This document shows, piece by piece, positions 10,895 to 20,421 of a stretch of 64,000 bases of DNA. Positions within the stretch are counted from its first letter, which is position 1. The number at the start of each line of letters is the position of its first letter. The notes beneath the pieces were generated by a model. That model was not told the origin of the DNA. It searched no databases and saw nothing but the letters and a program-made list of their open reading frames with translations. This DNA is from Immersiella caudata (lineage: Eukaryota > Ascomycota > Sordariomycetes > Sordariales > Lasiosphaeriaceae): contig JAULSU010000001.1 in NCBI GenBank assembly GCA_030512335.1, positions 434,001 through 498,000 on the forward strand, given 5' to 3'. Position numbers and translations under genes: made by a program.

Positions 10895-12421
10895 TCAAAC
10901 CCCCTCAACCAAAAGTTCCGTAATCTTGACCACCGATAGTCCACCCGCCTTCTCCGACAACCTTTCAACCCGTTCCACCAACACACTGTTCCCGAGATCC
11001 GCGCTCTTGGAATCTTGTCCCTGGCTCTCCACATCTTGCGTCCCATTTCTCGACTCTGCAAGCAACTCGTGAATCGTGTCCTCGACGACTTTTTTTGTGC
11101 GGGCAACAATGTCGTTGACGTCGTCTTCTGTGACAATGAAAGGCGGGCAGACAAGCAAATGGTCGCCGGCATAGCCGTCGTAGCCGCCGCCAGCGTTGAA
11201 GAGGGCAATCTCGTAGCCCTTTGCCATGCCGCGGGCGTGCATCTTCGCGTGCAGCTCCAGGCTCGGGGGAAAGGGTACCTTGGACTGCTTGTCTTTGACG
11301 AACTCGACAGCCCAAAACAGGCCGCGGCCACGAATATCGCCCACGTATGGGTACGACAACAATGCGGCCTTGAGCCCGCGTTCCAGGTGACCGCCCATGA
11401 CGCGGACTTGTTCGAGCAGCTTTTCGTCGCGGATGACGTGCTGCACGGCCAACCCGGCGGCGGCAGCCTGCGGATGCGCCATGTACGTCTGCCCGTGTGC
11501 GAAGCCCTTGCCTGAGGCCTGGAACGAGCCGACCAAGCGCGCATGGAGAAGGACAGCCGAGATGGGCGCGTAGCCTGCCCCAAGCCCCTTGCCGACCACC
11601 ACCATGTCCGGCACCACGCCGACATCGTCGTGCTCCCACGCGTGCAGCGTCCCCGTACGGCCCATGCCGCACATGACCTCGTCAAGGATTAGTAGCGCGC
11701 CGTATTTCTCGCAAACCGCTTTCACAGCGCGAAAGTAGCCCCTGACGGGCATGGCGCAGCCGCTGGCACTCCCCCCGATGGTCTCAGCGACAAACGCGCA
11801 CACCCTGTGCGGCCCGACGCGCTGAAACTCATCGTCGAGCTCCTGCGCCAGGCGCCGCACGTAGGCCTCGTCGTCCTCGCCCGGGCGCAAGCCGCGGTAT
11901 GTGTTGCAGGCCGACACGCGCGACGCGTTCTGCGCGAGGAGCGAGACAAACGGCTCCTTGCGGACCTTGAAGTCGCCCAGCGACAGCACCCCGAGCGTGG
12001 CTCCGTGCCAGGCGCCGACGCGCGCGATGAAGTGCGATCGCTGTGGCTCGGGCGTGGCGAGGTGCGAAAAGTGCGTCTTGGCCAGCTTGAGGGCTACTTC
12101 GACCGCCTCAGAGCCGGATCCGCAGAGTACCGCTTTGGACATGCGCCCGTGGGTGGATTGCACCAGGAAGTCGGCCAAGTCCTCGGCGGACTGGGTCTTG
12201 TAGAAGCCTGGGTGGCAGTATGGCACCGAGAGGAGCTGGTCGACGACGGCCTGCTGCACGCGCTTGTTGTCGTAGCCTAGGCAAGCAACGGCTGCGCCGC
12301 TGGTGGCGTCGAGGATCTTTCGGCCATCGCTGGTATGGAGGTAGATGCCCGTTGCCGACTCGACCAGTGCGCCGGGGTGCTTTTGGAAGTTCTTGTACAA
12401 GAGGCTGTGAGCCGCTGCCAT
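10895..12421 (-). CDS. Class III PLP-dependent aminotransferase or phospho-lyase family enzyme
   Basis: Single exon of 508 residues, start ATG at 12421 (MAAAHSLLYKNFQKHPG). Fold type I, class III PLP enzyme. The cofactor region is LILDEVMCGMGRTG (Asp about residue 247, which contacts the pyridine nitrogen), and the Schiff-base lysine is about residue 278 in VGKGLGAGYAPISAVL. The glycine-rich phosphate loop CGSGSEAVEVALKLA is present. Members of this class move amino groups (GABA, ornithine, DAPA) or act as phospho-lyases on phosphoethanolamine or phosphohydroxylysine, and motifs alone do not separate these roles. Its divergent neighbour across 387 bases is an ethanolamine kinase, which makes phosphoethanolamine the most interesting candidate substrate (inference from context). 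No targeting signal is obvious. The tail after about residue 465 is variable and probably not catalytic. Confidence 0.88.
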   Translation of the reverse strand: MAAAHSLLYKNFQKHPGALVESATGIYLHTSDGRKILDATSGAAVACLGYDNKRVQQAVVDQLLSVPYCHPGFYKTQSAEDLADFLVQSTHGRMSKAVLCGSGSEAVEVALKLAKTHFSHLATPEPQRSHFIARVGAWHGATLGVLSLGDFKVRKEPFVSLLAQNASRVSACNTYRGLRPGEDDEAYVRRLAQELDDEFQRVGPHRVCAFVAETIGGSASGCAMPVRGYFRAVKAVCEKYGALLILDEVMCGMGRTGTLHAWEHDDVGVVPDMVVVGKGLGAGYAPISAVLLHARLVGSFQASGKGFAHGQTYMAHPQAAAAGLAVQHVIRDEKLLEQVRVMGGHLERGLKAALLSYPYVGDIRGRGLFWAVEFVKDKQSKVPFPPSLELHAKMHARGMAKGYEIALFNAGGGYDGYAGDHLLVCPPFIVTEDDVNDIVARTKKVVEDTIHELLAESRNGTQDVESQGQDSKSADLGNSVLVERVERLSEKAGGLSVVKITELLVEGV

Positions 12422-12808
12422 TTTTCGTGTCAAATAGGGCACTCCACTCACCAATGTTGGAGGGAGAAGCCATCTCTCATATACAGCATCGTACCTATCT
12501 ACAGGTAGTTAGGTACTTTAGGATAATGCATCTTGCATCCGTCCTGCATCTGTGTTGCGGATGCTCTTGTTGTGTCTGAGAAAAACCCGAGGCTGGTCGG
12601 GCATTTGCTCTGCTCAAGCCGATCGGGAAGTCGCACCTAATGTGCAGAGAAGTTTCACTGTGTGGGGCATTAATGACGCAACGCAAAGCCCAAGTGCAAG
12701 TGTTCCGAGACCGTCGTTCCTACCTGCATTTATTGATAGATGGTAAACAGTCCATCTGCAACCCCACCTTCCAGCCTCTGCGCCATCTCTTCTCACCCAT
12801 CTCTCGCC
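12422..12808. promoter_or_regulatory. Shared promoter between the class III PLP enzyme and ethanolamine kinase
   Basis: A 387-base gap separates the two start codons, which face away from each other. It includes the motif CAGGTAGTTAGGTACTTTAGG region at about 12500-12520, of the TAGGTA type common in Sordariomycete intergenic DNA. Co-regulation of the two genes is possible but not shown. Confidence 0.4.
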
Positions 12809-14349
12809 ATGCCCATCCCCACAGCTGAGATGGGGGTCCCCTTTGTGGACCACGTTTTTGACCGATCCGACCCATTGAAATCCATCCGACTTATCGCGTC
12901 ATTTCTGTTTCCCGTCGGGCATGAGGCTATTGATGTTGGCGATGCCGATATTGTCGTGACGGAATTGTCGCAGGGGACGACCAACGCAGTGAGTTCTTTC
13001 CTTTGCCTGCACACGTACCGGGTACCTTTTTCAATTCAAACTCTTTCAGCTCCTCAAATTTAGCTACCGAGCGCCCGATGCAGCAGCCGCTGGACCCATC
13101 GGGTCCGATAGATCCCACGTCCTGGTCAAGATCTACGGAGACGGCACCGACATCATAATCGATCGAAACAGTACGTGCTTCTTGGACTCAATGCGTCCAT
13201 CCCGCTAATATTGATTCAAATAGAGGAGCTCACGGTGCACCAGCTGCTCGCACAGAATGGCCTCTCATCGTCACCCCTAGTCCGGTTCGCAAACGGCCAT
13301 GCCTACGAGTTCATAGCCGGCACCCCCTGCTCAGACCGGGACTTGGCCGAGGAACGGGTGTGGCGGGGCGTCGCTAGGGAGCTGGCCCGGTGGCATGCGA
13401 CCCTCCCCGTCGTACATCCCCGCGATGCATGTGAGAGCTTAGCACTCCAGCCCAGCGTCTGGTCCACCGCCAAGAAGTGGTTGGGTGCCATCCCGGACTA
13501 TTCATCCGATGCCAATAAGGGAAACCTACACGAGGGACTCGACTACCTGACTGAGAAGTTGCTGTTTAGTTGTAGCTCTCCGGATCCGCTTGTGAGTATG
13601 ATACATCCACTTTTGGGCAACGCTGCTGACGACGGAGAAATCAAGGTTCTCGGGCACGGCGACCTGCTCAGCGGCAACATCATCATGATCCAAGAGGACG
13701 GGAAAGAAGGCGACGACAAAGCTGGCACGGTCCGCTTCATTGACTACGAGCACGTCACGTATTGTCCGCGGGCGTTTGAGCTCGCTAACCACTTTGCCGA
13801 ATGGACGGGCTTCGAATGCGACTACAACAGACTCCCGACGAGGACCACCCGCCGCGAATTCATTCGCGCATACCTCGAAGCGTATTCCGAGTTCGCTGCC
13901 GGGGCTATGGTAACGGAGTGTGAGGTGGACAAGCTGATGGGCCAAGTCGACGCTTTCCGGGGCTTTCCCGGCTTCTACTGGTACTTGGAACTCCGACCCG
14001 TCCCGATCCCGAATGGGAACCCGATCTGTTCACTCCGTGAAGCCCAAACCCGGCCAGATCTATTGGTCGGAGCTTGGTTCCCGCGTATGCATGTAGGGTC
14101 CTACAAGATTTAGTACGAGAATCGGGCTAACCTGCTGCATGACATTGAAAAAACAGGGGTCTCTGCGCCCTCATTCAAGCCCAAGCGTCCACCGGCACCA
14201 TTGACTTTGACTATGGCGGCTATGCGGAGAAGCGGCTGGCCGAATACCAAGCGTGGCGCCGTGTGACGGAGGACGGTGTGACCTTTGGGCCCCGGGTGGT
14301 CGGGGAAGAATTACTATTGCGGGAGGAGAAGTGGGCCACGGCATCATGA
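12809..14349 (+). CDS. EKI1: Ethanolamine kinase
   Basis: Phosphorylates ethanolamine with ATP, the first step of the Kennedy pathway to phosphatidylethanolamine, in the cytosol. Four exons, 12809-12988, 13050-13170, 13224-13980 and 14157-14349, give 416 residues with every junction in phase. The ATP-binding start reads VVTELSQGTTNALLKF. The catalytic Brenner-type motif is LGHGDLLSGNII, the metal-binding stretch is VRFIDYEH, and FELANHFAEWTGFECDY is the hallmark of choline and ethanolamine kinases. The EWTGFECDY form favours ethanolamine kinase. The last intron is read because the sequence after it (CALIQAQASTGTIDFDYGGYAEKR) is the normal C-terminus of the family. Without splicing the frame runs on to a stop at 14113 with no family similarity. 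It is divergent from the class III PLP enzyme. Confidence 0.92.
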
Positions 14350-14925
14350 CCGCCGAACGTTTCGCGCATCCTAGATACTTGAACTTGGATAATTTTTTCC
14401 TTTCTTTGCCGCAGTATGCGGGCTTGGACTGTAGATGGTGGGGATCATCGGGATACTGTCTTGCCGGGACATGAATCCCAGTTCAGAGGACTTGCTCGTT
14501 TGTGGTGGGCGAGGCCGAAGATGCCGATATGGCTGGAGCTGGAGCCCTGGCTCTGAGAGGGATTGGTCCAGGCAGCCGCAGTCTGCTTAGTTTCGATGTG
14601 GCGCCGGGAATAGTCTCTCAGTTTTCGCCACAAGCATTGCTAGATGATGAGATATTGTTTTCTTGACCCCATTTCGCTCAGTTTGGAGTTTGGTGAGACA
14701 ACGCAGTGATAGTTTGCCGTAGCGTTTTCCCTCTATGGTTCCGATCGCCCCTCCGAAACGTAGAACAAAGGTCGAAAAAAGAAAAGAAAGCTTTGCCCAT
14801 CACAGCTACCTGATTTGTGAGAGACATCTTTCCATTATTATTACTCTGATACAAGATTTGTAGCGCACTTTGTTGCTGTTTCTTGACCAGCTTGACCCAG
14901 CCACTCCACTTTTTCCCCTCTTGCG
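14350..14925. other. Intergenic stretch between ethanolamine kinase and an MFS gene
   Basis: No gene is recognised. The 3' half is the likely promoter of the MFS gene that starts at 14926. Confidence 0.5.
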
Positions 14926-16248
14926 ATGCCACTCCGGAGCAGGCTGGCCCGCTTCCTCGGCAGCATCGGCGCCGGTGTGGTGTGGAGGTCGAGCCGAGAC
15001 GTCAAGTTGCTCATCCTCCTTCGCTTCGTCCGGCTGCTTGGCTACGGCGGCACGACATTCGTCCTGGCGCTGTATCTTAGCGCCCTCGGTTTCTGCGACA
15101 GCGACGTCGGCCTGTTCATGACGCTGACCCTCGTCGGCGACCTCGGCGTCAGTTTCGTGCTCACGTACGTCGGCGACGGCATGGGAGTTCGGCGGACGGC
15201 CGTGGTTGGCGCGCTGCTTATGTGCGTGGGGGGGTTGGCCTTTGCATCCCTCGACAACTTTTGGCTGCTCCTGCTGGCTAGCATTTTGGGCGTCATCAAT
15301 CCCGGCGCCAACGAGATCGATCCATTCAAGGCCATCGAGGAGTCGGCTATTGCGCGGCTTAGCGCCCCGGACACGCGCGGCGATGTCTTTGCCTGGTGGT
15401 CGATGCTGGGCATGCTCGGGACCGCCGCGAGCAATTTGGCGACGGGTTGGGCACTCGATGCCTTGCGGGACAGAGGTACGACACAGGTTGACTGCTACCG
15501 CGTCGTCTTTGTGGCCTATGCCGCCATGGGCCTCGTCAAGCTCGCGTGCGCCGCGTGTCTCAGCAGTGACGTCGAGGTTGCTGCAACGCTCCTGCCAAAG
15601 GACTCTGATTTTCCACACCCACAAGTACCCCACTATGGGGCAACAGCCCTGACAGCAGAAGCAACGGAAGCAAGGCCCATGTTCATCCCCGCTTCCCTCT
15701 CCTTCATGCGCAAGCTGTCCCTCGCCATGGCCTTCGACTTCATCGGCTCGGGACTCGCGCAAATCTCGTGGATGACGTACTTCTTTAAGCGCGAGTACGA
15801 CGTGGCCGAGGGCGTCCTCGGGTCGCTGACGTTTGCGGCTGGTATCATCTCGTCAGTTCTCAATCTCGCGTCGCCGCCGCTTGCCCGCGCCATCGGCCAG
15901 GTTCAGACCATGATTGTCTGCCACAGCATCAACTCGGCCTCGCTGCTCATGGTTGCTGTCCCGTCTGACAAGCATCTTGCGCTCGCCATCTTTGTGGTTC
16001 GCATCGTGACGCGCGAGATGGATAATGCGCCGCGGCAGGCGTTTATTTCGGCTGGGGTATTGGACAGGGAGAGGACCTCGGCGATGGGGGTCGTGAATAT
16101 TGTCAAGACGGCGGGACTGTGCCTAGGCTTGTACACGACTGGCTTTTTTGCGGGGCTGGACCTGTTTTGGATGGCCTTTATCGTCGCCGGCGCGCTCAAG
16201 CTGGTGTACAACGTCTTGATGTTGGCCTTCTTTTGGAGAAGGGGTTAA
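14926..16248 (+). CDS. Major facilitator superfamily transporter, about 12 membrane segments
   Basis: Intronless, 440 residues. The profile of repeated hydrophobic segments fits an MFS carrier. In the first half LLILLRFVRLLGYGGTTFVL is followed by the loop YVGDGMGVRRTAVVG, a D-G-x-G-x-R-R version of the MFS loop 2-3 signature. SWMTYFFKREYDVAEGVLGS and NAPRQAFISAGVLDRERTSAMG in the second half are typical of fungal MFS proteins. The substrate cannot be told from the sequence. The gene is in the same orientation as ethanolamine kinase upstream and ends 20 bases from the stop of the convergent TLC gene. Confidence 0.85.
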   Translation: MPLRSRLARFLGSIGAGVVWRSSRDVKLLILLRFVRLLGYGGTTFVLALYLSALGFCDSDVGLFMTLTLVGDLGVSFVLTYVGDGMGVRRTAVVGALLMCVGGLAFASLDNFWLLLLASILGVINPGANEIDPFKAIEESAIARLSAPDTRGDVFAWWSMLGMLGTAASNLATGWALDALRDRGTTQVDCYRVVFVAYAAMGLVKLACAACLSSDVEVAATLLPKDSDFPHPQVPHYGATALTAEATEARPMFIPASLSFMRKLSLAMAFDFIGSGLAQISWMTYFFKREYDVAEGVLGSLTFAAGIISSVLNLASPPLARAIGQVQTMIVCHSINSASLLMVAVPSDKHLALAIFVVRIVTREMDNAPRQAFISAGVLDRERTSAMGVVNIVKTAGLCLGLYTTGFFAGLDLFWMAFIVAGALKLVYNVLMLAFFWRRG

Positions 16249-16267
16249 CTGAAGCAAACTTCCGGCA

Positions 16268-17206
16268 TCACTCCGCCTTCTTCTCCTTCTTCCCCCTCAT
16301 CTCCGCCACCCTCCTAACCGTCGTCTTCACAATCAAATAAAACCACACATAATTTAACCCCGCCAGCGTAACCCCTGCAAGCATCGTCAACACCATAACC
16401 CCCGTTCCGATGTTTTCTGGTTTTAACCCCTCCCTTTCCAACCTCTCCACTACCGCAAACTCCACCTCCCCCAACCCCTCCCTCGTCAACGGCGTCCTCC
16501 AAACCATCCAAGTCGACCACATATACGCCACCGTCGCATACGTCCCCCACACAATCCTAAACACAAAAAACAACAGAATCCACACCACCGCGTTCCCCAC
16601 TGACAACATACTATCCCCCCTCCCCAGCCTCACCAAAAACCGATACACATTATGCGGCACGTTCGTTACCTCATACACCAAGAACCACGCCGTCATACTC
16701 GCCGTAAACGGCACGTACACGCCCCCCATGCATCCCACACCGACCATCGCATGCAGCACCATTTGCATTCCATGCTTCTTGTACTCCTTCAACATCATTG
16801 CGAAGTGCCAGAGGAAATAACCTAGCGCTATATCCGTCATTTGCGTTTCCAACTCGTAGTAGCCGTATACGCGCTCGATTAGACCTCGGGGAGGCCAGAT
16901 GAAGAATTGGCAGGTGAGGATGTAGAGGGAGAGGGGACCGAGGATGAGGGATTGGATGAGGGAGACGACGCGGAGGTTCCAGTCGGTTTTGGAAGAGGGG
17001 GGGAAGCTGGGGTAGGTTTTTGGAAGGAGGAAGTGGGAGAGGGGGGTGGAGAGGAGGTGGAGGAGGGTGAAGGAGAGGGTGGAGAGGAGGATGGAGGGGA
17101 GGTGAGGGGGGAGGGTGCGGAGGTTGAGGGAGAGGGAGAGGGAGGTGATGGTGGAGGAGGAGGAAAGGATGGAGGTGAGGTTGGTGGTTGGTGGTTGTTG
17201 GGTCAT
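16268..17206 (-). CDS. TLC-domain membrane protein (TRAM-LAG1-CLN8 family)
   Basis: Intronless, 312 residues, with about six to seven hydrophobic segments. The TLC signature is visible as TDWNLRVVSLIQSLILGPLSLY, then the central GYYELETQMTDIALGYFLWHFAMML, where D and H lie in the region that is catalytic in ceramide synthases, and VYEVTNVPHNVYRFL. Proteins of this arrangement resemble the TLCD4/TMEM56 subgroup rather than true ceramide synthases, so a role in membrane lipid handling is inferred, not shown. The first 60 residues are rich in Ser, Thr and Leu. On the coding strand the 5' third is strongly C-rich and the remainder G-rich. It is convergent with the MFS gene. Confidence 0.82.
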   Translation of the reverse strand: MTQQPPTTNLTSILSSSSTITSLSLSLNLRTLPPHLPSILLSTLSFTLLHLLSTPLSHFLLPKTYPSFPPSSKTDWNLRVVSLIQSLILGPLSLYILTCQFFIWPPRGLIERVYGYYELETQMTDIALGYFLWHFAMMLKEYKKHGMQMVLHAMVGVGCMGGVYVPFTASMTAWFLVYEVTNVPHNVYRFLVRLGRGDSMLSVGNAVVWILLFFVFRIVWGTYATVAYMWSTWMVWRTPLTREGLGEVEFAVVERLEREGLKPENIGTGVMVLTMLAGVTLAGLNYVWFYLIVKTTVRRVAEMRGKKEKKAE

Positions 17207-17711
17207 TGTTTCTCTCTTTTTTTTGTTGTTCTTTGGTGCTTGGGAAATCTTGATGTTGGGGCTTGGCTGAGCGTTAATGTTAGATGTCAGGATAGTATAA
17301 ATTTCTGAGACTTAACCATAGAAGCTGAACTGATAGGTAATCCGCTTTTGGTAATGCCTGCCAAAATGTTGGTAGCCGCCGGATGTAGCAGGGTTGCAAT
17401 TATAGGGACCTGTTTTGTAATCGGCATGATATCAGCACTAAAAAACCCAGTGAAACCCTCCCGTCCAAAATAGGACGGAACAGGTGTCAGCCTGCCTCCA
17501 TGGAAATCAGCTCGCGGGACGGCAATGGTGCCCTAGGCGGCGGCTGTGCCGCGATTACTCACCAAACACTTACGCCCAAAAAAAGCCCCTGAGGTTAGGC
17601 ACGGGATTTTGAACGAAGAGGAGGAATTGCTCACACGGTAAAGGAAATCTCGCAGTAAATCACGGAACGAGAGACACACAATCGTGACGCTGCAATACAA
17701 ACATCGGCGCC
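17207..17711. other. Divergent intergenic region between the TLC gene and PGS1
   Basis: It carries the promoters of both flanking genes. In-frame stops close the PGS1 reading frame just upstream of the ATG at 17712 (TGA at 17685-17687), so no earlier start in the same exon is possible. Confidence 0.5.
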
Positions 17712-19216
17712 ATGGAAGTATCACGATTCTTAAGCTCCATCGACGGCTCGCTCCCTCGATTTGAGATCCCAAGCGCAAAATCGAAATTCTTTCCCAGCCA
17801 TCCGAATTTCTAGAGGCACTCCTGTCAGGAATCACATCGGCAAAGAGGAAGATTTTCCTCTGCAGTCTCTATGTCGGCACCGATGTCCCGGTCCTCGTCT
17901 CAGCTCTCAGCGCCGCACTTCGTGACCGATCAAAACTCACTGTTTACATCTTGCTCGACCGTCTCCGATGCACGCGGACCGGACCCGACAGTGATGGAAC
18001 GCAAACGACGGCGCACATGTTATTGCCCCTTCTCCAGGAATTTGGTCCTGGGCGGGTCACCCTCCGCTTCTATCACACGCCAAATCTCCGAGGGCTGTGG
18101 GAGAGGCTGGTCCCCCGCCGACTGAAGGAGGGGTTCGGGCTGCAGCACATAAAATTTTGCGGCTTCGACGATCAGGCCATCGTGACAGGTGCCAATCTGT
18201 CCGGGGAGTATTTCAGCAACCGCCAGGACCGATACTACAGCTTCTCCGAGTCACCAGAGCTCGTGGATTATATGGAGACACTGGTGACAACTTTGGGAAG
18301 GTTCTCCTATTCGATTTCGCACGCTTCCGACGCCCAACAGCCAACCTTTGAGTGGCCAAAGGCAAACCACACGCCCTTGCCTCTGGAGCAATCTGACGAA
18401 GAGACCATCCGGGAATCGGCACGCCGGCACTTGATACCCCTGATCTGGAACTCCAAGACAGGAATTTCTAAAAAGCAAACTACCATCCCTAGTGCCACTA
18501 GCACGGTGGTTTACCCCTTGGCTCAGCTTAATCCCTTGCTGGGGAGAAGCTCTGGCTTCCCCACGTCAACACACGAGTGGGCCCTGACACATCTCCTCAG
18601 CGTCATCTCGACACATTGCGCCACTTGGACGTTTTCCACGCCGTACCTGTCTCTCACGCCGGGTTTGCAGAGGTGGATGATCGATCACCGAACTGCATCG
18701 TCTTCTGGAACTGTCATCGCCGCTGCACCAGAGGCCATGAGCTTCTACGGCGCCAAGGGGCTGGCGCGGTACATCCCTCGAGCATTCTCGGAAGAGTTCC
18801 GGAAGTTGCAACGACTCTTCCACTCCAACAACCCATCAATACTGCCGAGATTACTCCAGTGGCGGCGCGGAACTGCGCACGCCAAGAACGGATGGACGTT
18901 TCATGCTAAGGGGTGGTGGATTGGAGGACTTCCTGGCTGGTCTGAAGAGGACGATCTGTCCATGACCATTGTTGGGTCTTCCAATTATGGGGAGAGGTCG
19001 TTGAATTTGGACTTGGAGCTGGATTTGTTGATTGTGACGAGGGATGCAGAGTTGAAGAAGAGGATTCACAGCGAGGAGCAGAGGATGCTGAAGCATGGGC
19101 GGGGTGATGCTGATGTCGCACATGGGAAAAGGGCTAATAGGGTTGGAGGCATATTGGAGGGTGTTATTGTCTGGGTTTTAATGGCGGTGATAGGCTTGAT
19201 GGGATTGAGTATTTGA
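17712..19216 (+). CDS. PGS1: Phosphatidylglycerophosphate synthase PGS1 (phospholipase D fold), with an apparent one-base frameshift
   Basis: Converts CDP-diacylglycerol and glycerol-3-phosphate to phosphatidylglycerophosphate in mitochondria, the first committed step to cardiolipin. Two HKD-type motifs are present: HIKFCGFDD with GANLSGEYFSNRQDRY, and HAKGWWIGG with GSSNYGERSLNLDLELD. This is the eukaryotic PGS1 layout. The ATG at 17712 opens MEVSRFLSSIDGSLPRFEI, which matches the expected N-terminal core, but that frame ends at TAG after 34 codons. The rest continues in the next frame from IEILSQPSEFLEALL onward. The change falls at the four-A run 17777-17780, where one missing A would explain it. 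No mitochondrial targeting sequence precedes the core, so an upstream exon may be missing. The last 25 residues are hydrophobic, which is unusual. Family call is confident; whether the gene is intact is open. Confidence 0.85.
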
Positions 19217-19284
19217 GGAGATACTGTATGGCCCCAAAAGAAACCTCATATCCCCCTTAATCCCATCATAGGTCCAACACCCTA

Positions 19285-20421
19285 CTACACTGCCTTCAAG
19301 TTCTTCCTCGCAGCCTCAAACATCCCCCCCATAACTTCACACCCCATCACCGCCGAAACCCCCGTCGCCACATGCCAAATATTATGACTATTCCCCCAAT
19401 AGTCAAACCTCCCCGGCCACCTCCTCTCGGGAAACTTCCCCCCGTACACCACACTCCCCCAAAAAATCGGCATCACCACCCACGCCGCCAGTCCAAAAAT
19501 CCTCCGAGTATACCCCCACCCATTTAACCAGGTTGCATGCACCGACGGCAACACCGCCCCCTGCGCTCCTAGCGCACAAAAAAACGCAACCCGCGTCCAA
19601 CTCCTGCTCGGCAAATTCCACCCCCTCTCCCCCATCCTCCTTTTTATCACCAAAGGCGCGACCTCTTCTGGGCGAAAGAAATCCGTCCACGGCAAGGCCA
19701 TCCCCATCACACACCATACCAGACAAGAGGTGATATACACCCGCGCGACCTCCGGCTGTGCGTAGAAGGCAGTGTGTATCGTCACGATACTGAAGGAAGT
19801 GAGGATGAGTGAGACGGCCATGATATCGACTGAGACGAAGGCGGACATGATTTGGATCTGAGAAGAGCAGCGGAAGGAATGCCATGCGACGCTGCATAGC
19901 AAGGAGAGGATTGCGGAAGCGAAGTAGGATATCGCGAGGAGGTTGTCCCTAGGATGGGAGAGTGAGTAAGGGAAGGAGACGTGGTAGTTGTAGATTAGGA
20001 GGATGGGAAGGAGGTGCGTCCAGATGTTGGTGAATTCGTTGGAAAGGAGCAGGGGGGAGAGCAGAGCGGAGAGGAGGGAGGGGGTGAAGCGGTAGCCGGT
20101 GTGGATGAAGGGGTTGATGCGCCAGGGGAGGGGGAGGGCGTGGTAGGGGATGAGGTTGTTGGGGGAGCGGAGGGCGAGGAGTTCGGCTTTTTTGACCGAG
20201 GCGTGGAAGGAGGGGGTGTTGATTTGGTATTTTTTGCCCCCGTTGGAGTGGTCTGTTGACTTGGAGTTTGGCGGTGGAAGGGGCTTGGCATTCAGGGGGT
20301 TGGGGGGGTTCATGTTGGTGGTGCCAAGAGTTGGTGATGCATTGCTGTTGGCGCTGTTTGAGAGAATCTGCCGGATGGCTGTCGCAGCGCTTTCTAGCTG
20401 AAGTTGAATTAGATCCTCCAT
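19285..20421 (-). CDS. PAQR / hemolysin-III family membrane protein (Izh-like)
   Basis: Intronless, 378 residues, with a cytosolic Asn/Pro-rich head of about 80 residues and seven hydrophobic segments. PAQR features are LPWRINPFIHTGYRF followed by NEFTNIWTHLLP, SVAWHSFRCSS in the second helix region, and GNSHNIWHVATG near the C-terminus. The histidines in the last two blocks correspond to the zinc site of the family. Fungal members (Izh1-4) are linked to zinc and sterol homeostasis, while animal members are adiponectin or progestin receptors with ceramidase-like activity. Which activity applies here is unknown. The 3' end is 69 bases from the convergent PGS1 stop. The coding strand changes from C-rich to G-rich. 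Confidence 0.87.
   Translation of the reverse strand: MEDLIQLQLESAATAIRQILSNSANSNASPTLGTTNMNPPNPLNAKPLPPPNSKSTDHSNGGKKYQINTPSFHASVKKAELLALRSPNNLIPYHALPLPWRINPFIHTGYRFTPSLLSALLSPLLLSNEFTNIWTHLLPILLIYNYHVSFPYSLSHPRDNLLAISYFASAILSLLCSVAWHSFRCSSQIQIMSAFVSVDIMAVSLILTSFSIVTIHTAFYAQPEVARVYITSCLVWCVMGMALPWTDFFRPEEVAPLVIKRRMGERGWNLPSRSWTRVAFFCALGAQGAVLPSVHATWLNGWGYTRRIFGLAAWVVMPIFWGSVVYGGKFPERRWPGRFDYWGNSHNIWHVATGVSAVMGCEVMGGMFEAARKNLKAV

Noticed and set aside
13981..14113. Extension of ethanolamine kinase by reading through to the stop at 14113
   Set aside because: The unspliced end has no family similarity, while splicing at GTACTT...AACAG yields the conserved C-terminus IDFDYGGYAEKR in frame.
14806..15762. 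318-codon open frame on minus, opposite the MFS gene
   Set aside because: It is the mirror of a clear transporter gene and has low-complexity composition.
17638..17765. An intron ending at GAG|ATCCC that would avoid the PGS1 frameshift
   Set aside because: It would discard SLPRFEIPSAK, which matches the expected N-terminal core, and the upstream exon would have no family similarity.
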